Source of the DNA: Algisphaera sp039180025
GTDB lineage: Bacteria; Planctomycetota; Phycisphaerae; Phycisphaerales; Phycisphaeraceae
Assembly (NCBI GenBank): GCA_039180025.1
Contig: JBCDDZ010000036.1
Location: forward strand, 1-27,683
Length of the DNA: 27,683 bases
Direction: 5' to 3'
Below, piece after piece: positions 1-7,200 of this stretch (positions within the stretch are counted from its first letter, which is position 1; each line of letters starts with the position of its first letter). The translations under genes and the position numbers were made by a program. A model generated the notes under the pieces. The model searched no databases. It saw only the letters and a list, made by a program, of their open reading frames with translations, and was not told the DNA's origin.

Positions 1-3000
1 GAAAAAGCGTGGTATGAGGTAAATGCAACGTTTCGGTCTTAGACCGTCGTCAGGCGAAGGGTGCATGGTGGAGATGTAGTCCAGGCCCCAGACGTGCTGC
101 TTGATCACCAGACCCGTGCCGTTGTGCGTCTCGATCAAACGCTGGCCGTCGTAATAATAGTGGTAGGTGAAGTCCAACTCGCCGTGGATCGGGTTCGTCA
201 CCCGCTTCGTGATCCGACGGCCCAGGCCATCGTACGTCATCGTCGACAGCGGCAACGGGTTCTGGTGATCACGGTCGTCAACCACCTCGACCAGCCGGTT
301 CCATGCGTCGTAGACGGCTTTGACCTCCGTGGTCCAACCCCCGCCGCCCGGACGGCCGGGCAAGGGCATTCGCACCAGGTTTCCCGTCGCGTCGTACTCA
401 GGATCCCCCATCACCCCCCCACCCCCGCCCCCGGAACCGGAGCCGGCACGCGGGGTCGAGGCCGGGCCGAAGCCCGTCGGCACGTAGCTCGCGTCTTGCG
501 TCAATAAAATCCGGTCGACGGTCTGCCCGTCTTCACGCATCCACACGTCCACCGTGTGCAGACCCGCCGCCGGGATGTCCAGCCGGGTCCGGGGCGAGCC
601 GTTGCCGATCCTCGTGCTTTCCCAGCCGAAGGCCCGCAGCCGGCTATGGATGCGGTCGGCGGTGGCCACCGCCTGGCCGTCCAGCCCCATGTGCAGTGAG
701 TCGCTGTTGGGGCGAAGCGGCCCGTCGATCGCCCGGCCACGCACCCACACATAGTACGTGCCGGGCCCCTCGAAGGAGACGTTGAAGCTCAGACGCGGGC
801 TGTCGGTCACGTACGTGCTGTTGTAGACCGAACCGATGTCCGGCAACGCCTGCATCGCGGACCCGCCCGAAGCCGAAGCGGTCGCGTCGGGCTCGACGAT
901 CAGCCACTGGTTGCCAAACGTGTCGGCGTCTTCCGCCTCGAGGGTGAAACCCGATCCCGATTGAGCGCGGTCGATAGGGGTATCGCCGTTTTTGGTGAAG
1001 TAGAGTAGGTCCAAGCGCGTGCCGTCTTCGCGGTAAGCGATCTCGAGGGTATGTGAACCCGCGGCGAGGCTGTAGACCTGGGTCGCCGACCCGTTGCTGG
1101 TGTCGTGGACGTCGTCCCACCGGAACGCCGTGGTGACCGGCACGTACCACTTGACCCACGCCCCGCCGTTCATGCGGACCCAGAACGAGTTGTCACCCGC
1201 GGTGGGCGCGCTGGTCAGGCCCCAGACGATGTAGTCGCCGTCCTCCCCGGCGGGGACGTTGAAGTGGTAGGTGGCCACGCCCTCGGGGCCGGGCGCGGCG
1301 CCGAGGCTGTCGTTGCCCGGCGTGATCTCGATCCAGTCCGAGCCGGTGATGGACTGTTCGACCCAGGCGATGCCGTTGGCCGTCGTGATCGTGTCGTAGT
1401 CTTCGGCCTCGATCACGATGCGGCCCTCGGGGTCCAGCGACTGATCGATCGGCCCGGTGCCCCCGGCCGGGGCGGCCCCGCCGGCGAGGCTGAGGATCTC
1501 GTTGGCGGCGTTGTGCATCCGCGTTTGATCGAGGTCGTAGGGATCCGGGGTCGGCGACAACGCCGTGCCCCCGTCGTCGTCTTGCTTGAAGGCGTTCCAG
1601 TTGCCCAGGGCGTCCAGGGCCCAGTCCTGAGCAAAGCCGAGGCTGGCCATGGCGTCTTGCGTGGCGTTGAGCCCGCCCTTGTCGAAGCGAGTCAGGCGGT
1701 GGAGCTGGTCGTGGCCGTAGAGCTCTTCTTGGTCGCCGTAGACTCGTCGCTGCGTGTATCGCCGGTTACCGGCGCGGTCGTAGCCGTGGCGGAGGTCGAA
1801 CAGCGGGCCATCGGAAGTGCCCGCCGCCCCGGCCAGCGGGTTGCCGGTGAGCGGGTCGACCCGGTCCCAGCGCAGCCGGGTGACCCGGCCGAAGCGGTCG
1901 AGCCCCGGGAGGTAATCGTTGGGGTCGTCGCCGGCGACCTGGGCGGCATGGTCCAGGCGTGTGGCGATCCGCGGCAGGTCCTTGGCCACGGTCGTGCCCG
2001 TGCCGGTATGGGCGTAGGCAACAAGGGTTTCACCCGGGGTGCCCGGGCTGCCGGGGGCGGCGTTGGCCAGGCCATTGGGACGCGACAGGGCGTCGTCGAT
2101 CGCCGCGGCGCCCCAGCCGCCGCTCCCGGGGGCGGCCCCGGGGAAGTTGCCCGGGGCGTCGTACAGCGTGTGGAGGACCCGGCCGTTGGGGTACGTCACC
2201 GAGGTTTGACGCAGGGCCTTGGTGAAGGCGCCACCGGATGAAGTGGTGTCGTAGGCATAGAGGATATCTTGGGCGGGCAGGCTGTCGGGGGCGAGGTCTT
2301 GGCTCTGCTTGGCGAGCTGACCCAGGCCGGTGTATTCCTGCGTGACCTGATTCACCACATCGGCAGAGGTCGGCGACGTCTGCGCGGAACTGTGCGAACG
2401 GACCGCGAGCAGACGCTGCTGATCGTCGTAGGTGTAGGTCATCGACCTGACGCTGTCGTCGGTCTCGGCGTCGAAGTTCGAGGCGACCTGAGCGCGGCGG
2501 GTGCCGTCGTCGTTGTAGTGGTAAGTCAACCTCACGCCGCGCTGATCGGTACGCGTCCGCAACGCCCCGTCGGCGTAATACGTCGTCTCGATAAAATCTC
2601 CGGGGGTCCCCGAATTGAGCTTGCCGATCACCCCCGCCCGGGTCTCGCCGTCTTCCAGTGCATCGGGGTAGACCACGGCCCGGAGCAGGCCGTGGGCGGG
2701 AACCGGCCCGCCGGAGGTGGGGCTCGCGAGCTCTTCCGAGTAGATGTAGTGGGTCGCCTGATCCCCCCCACCCCCAGGGGAAAAGTCGTTGAGGTCCGCG
2801 GTCTGCTCGGTGATCTGGCCCGCGGCGTTGTAAGCGTAAAGCGTTGTGCGGTCCTCGTCGGCGTCACCCGTCTCGGGGCTGCCGTCCACGACATTCTCGA
2901 TCACCTTCCGGGGGCGGCCCAGGGCATCGTATTCGGTCCGCGTGACCGTCCCCGCGTTGTCGGTGACCTCGTGCTGGTAGCCCGCCGCGTCGTAGCCGTA

Positions 3001-3183
3001 CCGGGTCACCAACGCGGTGTCGGTGCTATCGGGCGCCGGGGGGTTCGCGGGGCGGTTGAAGCCGTACGCAGTGCCTACCAGGAACAGGCTCAATACCGAT
3101 CCGCCCGCAAAGGCCTTCAACGACACAGCCGATGGCCAGGCGGAACCCGAGGAAGCTAAACGACGCATATAGGGAAGTTCCAT
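1..3183 (-). CDS. RHS repeat protein, C-terminal half (RHS-C), 3' end beyond window
   Basis: The frame stays open for 1061 codons from ATG 3183 to the left edge, so the protein is incomplete. The start has AGGAA five bases upstream. An ATG at 3168 is a weaker alternative. Residues 6-40 form a Sec signal (MRR, then FAGGSVLSLFLVGTAYG). The mature chain begins FNRPANPPAPDSTDTALVTR and goes straight into YD repeats (YGYDAAGYQHEVTDN, EYDALGRPRKVIENV). Residues about 585-735 and 745-900 are two beta-rich modules starting IEAEDYD and LEAEDAD and ending in LLYFTKNGD and RILLTQD, resembling CBM6/35-type carbohydrate-binding modules. A glycine-rich linker (about 910-920) leads back to RHS core ending in IKQHVWGLDYI at about residue 1040. 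The last roughly 20 residues do not look like core. RHS proteins form beta-cage shells around a variable C-terminal domain, which is not visible here. It probably works with the RHS protein at 4264-8964. Confidence 0.85.
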   Translation of the reverse strand, partial: MELPYMRRLASSGSAWPSAVSLKAFAGGSVLSLFLVGTAYGFNRPANPPAPDSTDTALVTRYGYDAAGYQHEVTDNAGTVTRTEYDALGRPRKVIENVVDGSPETGDADEDRTTLYAYNAAGQITEQTADLNDFSPGGGGDQATHYIYSEELASPTSGGPVPAHGLLRAVVYPDALEDGETRAGVIGKLNSGTPGDFIETTYYADGALRTRTDQRGVRLTYHYNDDGTRRAQVASNFDAETDDSVRSMTYTYDDQQRLLAVRSHSSAQTSPTSADVVNQVTQEYTGLGQLAKQSQDLAPDSLPAQDILYAYDTTSSGGAFTKALRQTSVTYPNGRVLHTLYDAPGNFPGAAPGSGGWGAAAIDDALSRPNGLANAAPGSPGTPGETLVAYAHTGTGTTVAKDLPRIATRLDHAAQVAGDDPNDYLPGLDRFGRVTRLRWDRVDPLTGNPLAGAAGTSDGPLFDLRHGYDRAGNRRYTQRRVYGDQEELYGHDQLHRLTRFDKGGLNATQDAMASLGFAQDWALDALGNWNAFKQDDDGGTALSPTPDPYDLDQTRMHNAANEILSLAGGAAPAGGTGPIDQSLDPEGRIVIEAEDYDTITTANGIAWVEQSITGSDWIEITPGNDSLGAAPGPEGVATYHFNVPAGEDGDYIVWGLTSAPTAGDNSFWVRMNGGAWVKWYVPVTTAFRWDDVHDTSNGSATQVYSLAAGSHTLEIAYREDGTRLDLLYFTKNGDTPIDRAQSGSGFTLEAEDADTFGNQWLIVEPDATASASGGSAMQALPDIGSVYNSTYVTDSPRLSFNVSFEGPGTYYVWVRGRAIDGPLRPNSDSLHMGLDGQAVATADRIHSRLRAFGWESTRIGNGSPRTRLDIPAAGLHTVDVWMREDGQTVDRILLTQDASYVPTGFGPASTPRAGSGSGGGGGGVMGDPEYDATGNLVRMPLPGRPGGGGWTTEVKAVYDAWNRLVEVVDDRDHQNPLPLSTMTYDGLGRRITKRVTNPIHGELDFTYHYYYDGQRLIETHNGTGLVIKQHVWGLDYISTMHPSPDDGLRPKRCIYLIPRFF

Positions 3184-3221
3184 AAGGATTCCTGATCTGG
3201 GATCGATAGACGATGGCGAGT

Positions 3222-3280
3222 AAAAAAAGCGGCGAAGCGGTGGATACGGGGCGGCCAGACGACCGCCATCGGCCCCGCCG
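3222..3280 (-). terminator. Possible hairpin plus T7 tract between the LTxxQ gene and RHS-C
   Basis: Read on the minus strand, just after the stop of the 283-residue gene, an outer CGGCG/CGCCG stem (3280-3276 with 3234-3230) encloses a GGGGC/GCCCC stem (3276-3272 with 3252-3248). It is followed by C and seven T (3228-3222). The outer loop is long, so it is not a textbook terminator. RHS-C starts only 39 bases after the T tract with no obvious promoter in between. If real, it would attenuate rather than isolate RHS-C. Confidence 0.35.
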
Positions 3281-3281
3281 T

Positions 3282-4133
3282 TTAACGGGTAGGCGTGCGT
3301 CCCCGCGGACGCGGGCCAGCCTCCGGAGTCGAGAAGACCTCGAACTCAGCGGCGCTCACCCCGTCCCACCGGGCATCCATGGTGTCGGTGACCTCCTGCA
3401 ACCGCTGCCGCTGCGCACGGGTCAGCCGCTTGGCCAGACGCTGATCGACGCGGTCCTGGCTCTTCTGTAGTTTCACGGGCTTGGCGTTGGAAAAGCCACG
3501 CGGCTTGTCGGAAGGCTTCGCCTCAGCAACATCGATGTAACGCAAGGCGCCGCCGCGGCCGCGGTTGGTTTTGGCCAGCACACGCACGTTGTTTTGGGCT
3601 TGCGTGAGCGAACGATCCATAAAAGCCTCTGCCTGCTCAAACAGCCCCCGCCGTGATTCTTGTGCCCTGGCATGCGTTTTATCTAGCCGCTTTAGTTCGC
3701 GACGCCAACCCGCCGGGGCGGTGCCGGCGTTGACCTCTTGGAGCAGGCGGGCACGCTCAGCCCGCGACTCACGCAGGTCCGACTCGATCCGAGCAAACTG
3801 ACGGCCTTTTTGATCGCACCAGTTCAGCAGCTTCGTTAGCAGCGCCGTCGCTCCCGCTTCGTCCAGGTTCATCGCGGCCAGATCGGCACGCGTTAGGCCG
3901 ATGGCCTGACGGACTTGGTTGACTCGCGTGTAAAGCGCAGGATCGATCTCACCGCGATTCTCTTTGAACCGCTCGGTGGTCGTGCCCAACGACGAAGACG
4001 AAACCCGCAAGGCTCCCGCTTTCGGCTGGCCCGTCACCAACCGAGGGGTGACCGTGATCAACCCCAGCGCCAGCAGCGTCACTGCGATAAGCAGCCCCCG
4101 GATCCCAAATCTTGAGTTCATTAGCCTATTCAT
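3282..4133 (-). CDS. Exported or membrane-anchored helical protein with LTxx(Q/D) motifs
   Basis: A 283-residue protein; ATG 4133 follows GGAG at a seven-base spacing. Residues 9-30 (FGIRGLLIAVTLLALGLITV) are a signal peptide or anchor. The rest is charged and mostly helical, with a coiled-coil-like stretch at about 110-185 rich in Arg, Glu and Gln. LTRAD at 80-84 and LTRAQ at 237-241 resemble the LTxxQ motif of the Spy/CpxP periplasmic chaperone family. This likeness is weak and the protein is longer than Spy. The tail (270-283) is rich in Pro and Arg. The gene lies between the two RHS genes, 130 bases after RHS-N and 98 bases before RHS-C, so a role in folding or assembly of the RHS halves is a reasonable guess. 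The function is otherwise unknown. Confidence 0.75.
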   Translation of the reverse strand: MNRLMNSRFGIRGLLIAVTLLALGLITVTPRLVTGQPKAGALRVSSSSLGTTTERFKENRGEIDPALYTRVNQVRQAIGLTRADLAAMNLDEAGATALLTKLLNWCDQKGRQFARIESDLRESRAERARLLQEVNAGTAPAGWRRELKRLDKTHARAQESRRGLFEQAEAFMDRSLTQAQNNVRVLAKTNRGRGGALRYIDVAEAKPSDKPRGFSNAKPVKLQKSQDRVDQRLAKRLTRAQRQRLQEVTDTMDARWDGVSAAEFEVFSTPEAGPRPRGRTPTR

Positions 4134-4263
4134 CGATCTGCTCCGATCTTGTATGCCTCACCAAACCGTCCCCGAACCGCCACCCATCTGCGGCCGTGCC
4201 TACGGCCACCTGCACCTAGAGCCGGGACAAGCCACGGCCCAACCCGCACCAAACCCCCGACGG

Positions 4264-7200
4264 CTACGGCGATTCGTCGCCGTAGTCCACCACGTGAGTG
4301 GGCCGGTGCGCGTCGTCGTACCACGTCGCGCTATACCGCACGTCGGCCGCCCCCGGAAGGTCAGACAGTAAACCCGTACTGCTTCCCGGCGTGTCGTGAC
4401 GTCGGCTGTAGACCTCGGTCCAGATCACGTTGTCCGCCGCGTCGTAGCCGTAGACCGTCTCGCTTACCACTATGTCGTCGCCGTCTGGATCAGAATCGGT
4501 CTCGTTGACAGGGGTAGTTCCCGACCAAGAACGGATCATCCGGCCTGCGGCGTCATATCGCGATTTCGTGAAACCAGCTCCGGACGACTGCGATAAATAC
4601 TGCCGCCCGGCCCGATCGTAAGCATAGGTAGAACTCAGGTAATTCCCGGTCGGTCCATTAGGGGACGGAAGGACCTCGTAGGTCCGTGATTCGATGATAC
4701 GGCCGGCCGCATCGAAAACGCTCTCCGACCGGGCAAGCATATTGGTTGGATCTGGTGTCGAGCCGTGCTTGTAGGTCGTTGACCGCCAGAGATTACCACG
4801 GACGTCGTATTCACTATGTATCCACGGATTACCCTGACCCGCCGCTAGGTCCACGTCGGGCTTGCTCCATATCATGCGACCCAAGGAATCATATTCCGTG
4901 GCATCTGTAATGTAATCTGAAGACGTACCGCTTAGAGACACGAGCCCGGGCTTAAGCCGGCGCTGAGCTACCACGCGGTTGCCCGGCTGGCCTTGCCCGT
5001 CGCCATAGAGCGTCTCCGAAACCATGACCAAGTTCCCCGAGCCGGCCCCTGGGTCCGCGGCGGTCGCTCCGGAGTCATCCGTACCGACCCACCGCTCGAC
5101 CGCACGTCCCGCCGCGTCATAAACCGTTGCCGAGATGTCGCCGCTGGCCGATCGCATCCGCAGCACACGACCCTGGTTGTCGTAAGCGAGGTACTCACTT
5201 TCGTAATAATGATTGGAGGTGGTGGGATCACCGTCTTCCGGCGTGCCCTCCTGATTGATCGTCAGGCCGGTTAAGTCGAAGTAAGCCCGCTGCTTCTCGG
5301 TGCGACCCTGCCAATCGTAAAAAGATGTCGATCTCGTAAGTTCCGTCAGCGGCTCGTCCCCGGTCGGGTCGGCACCAGACCAGTCCGCGGCCGATGTCAT
5401 CGCGCCGAACGTTCGGACCGTGCGTCCCAAAATATCAGTCCAGGTCACCCGGATCGGACCCGACGCTTTATTGTGCGGATACGTCCGCCGCTCCATCACA
5501 ACCCCCCGGAAGGGGCTATTCAAACCCGTGGAGACATAACCATCGGTGAAAAACGTTTTCTTGGCCAGCGGATCCTCTTGCGACTTAACCTCACCCTCAT
5601 GGTCGTAGACAACGTGCCGGGTAATTGCGTCGGCATCCGTCCAGTTCTTAAGAACAAGATTCCCCGATCCGTCATAGGCGTCATACACCAACGTACCCGT
5701 CTGCCGCCCTTGAGGGTCGTAGACATAATCGGTCCGACTGATCAGTTGCAGGCCGTCGCCCGCGTCCGGGATTCCGGAAGTTCCTGCCCAACTCGTCAAA
5801 ACCGCGGTCTGGGTGCTCACCGTGTTGCCACCGGGTTCGGAGATCGTGACCTGAATCGGCCGTGCCGTCTTAATTATCCCGTTGTCGCTGTAGATTTCCG
5901 AGTACACCCGGCTTTCTTTGTGACCGGGGTATTCCGCCGCGGTGCCACTACGGGTCCGCGTCAGATAAGCCGTTTCGGTCAGCAGCGTCGGCCCCTTGTA
6001 CTCCGAAACCCGCACGGTCTCGCCGCTAACGGGGCTGACCTGGTACTTCGTGACGCGGTTCTCGTGCAAACCCGGCGTCACCGTGAAACCGCCGGGCAGA
6101 GCGGGCACCGTCACGCCCGGCGGCAGCGGCTGACTCGGGTCGTAGTCCGCTACGTGCACCGACATCCGTCCCGCGTCCAGACCCGCGGTGTCCAAGTGCT
6201 CATAGTAGTGGATCACCCCGTCCGGCCCCTGGCGGAACACCGTCCGGCCGTCGACATCGCGTGTTTCCCGCGTCACCAATTCATCACTGCCGCCCAGAGA
6301 ACGACGCGTCACCACATATTTCGGGTGCCAACCGTTTCCGCCCGCCGCGGGGTCCACCGCGTCATCGTGGAAGAAATAACCCGCCGTGCCACCGTTCTCG
6401 TCGCGGTATTCAATGGTCGTCTTTTCTTCGACCAATGCGCCGGGCTCCCCGCCGTAACGGATCTTGGTCTTCGCCCGGTTGTACAGATGCGTGCCCGGCA
6501 GATAGTTCGGCTCCCAAGCGTGCGGGCTGTAGTACTCGTACGACTTGAGCATCACCGGCGTCCCGCTGCCGCCCCGCTGCACCGACTCGCTGAGCATCGC
6601 CCCGCCCCGGCCCTCGCCGGAGAACTGCACGTCGTTGTCGATCGGCGTCATCGCCGTCGCCCCGGGCTTGGTCCAGAACAGGCTCACGCCCGCCGGCTCG
6701 CGGTCGTCCGCCGAGGCCGTCGCCGTGTGCGCGTACTCCAGCACCACCGGCACCACGGCCCCCGCCGCCAGCGTCACCGCCGACGATTCGTAAAACCCGT
6801 CGCCGCCCGCCGCTTCGTCGATCACGTCCGCGCCGTTGATCGTCAGCTTCACCGCGTCGTCCGACGCCAAGTGAAACACGTATTCGCCCGCCTCCGGGGC
6901 CCGCACCGTCCCCGCCCAACGCACGCTGAAGTCCTTGTCCGCGACCGGGTACACCAGCTCGTCGTTCGTCTCGTCCCAGTCCGGGAACGTCTCAAAATCG
7001 TCTTCCAACTCGTCCACCGACGCCCACGCCCACGGGTCGGCGTACTCCCAATCCATCGCCACCGAACCGTCGACCCGTTCGAACGACGGCGTCCCCGAGA
7101 ACGACGCGTTCTCGTAGTACTGCCCCCGCAGCCCGTCCGCCGGGGCCGCGTCGTAGGTCCGCGTGACGATCCGGCCCTCGCCCGGGTGTAGCGGGATCGA

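Noticed and set aside
1105..3159. Plus-strand open frames (378 and 296 codons) opposite RHS-C
   Set aside because: They are antisense shadows. The minus frame is open for 1061 codons with recognisable RHS and CBM-like motifs.
4130..4324. Small Arg/Gly-rich frame bridging the end of RHS-N and the next gene
   Set aside because: No ribosome site and no family pattern. I also read RHS-N beyond its TAG and found no RHS-like continuation, so the stop is not a simple read-through or single-base error.
5473..7191. Long plus-strand open frame (572 codons) opposite RHS-N
   Set aside because: Arg-, His- and Val-rich composition with no domain pattern. It is the antisense shadow of a GC-rich coding strand that has clear YD-repeat and PA14 features.
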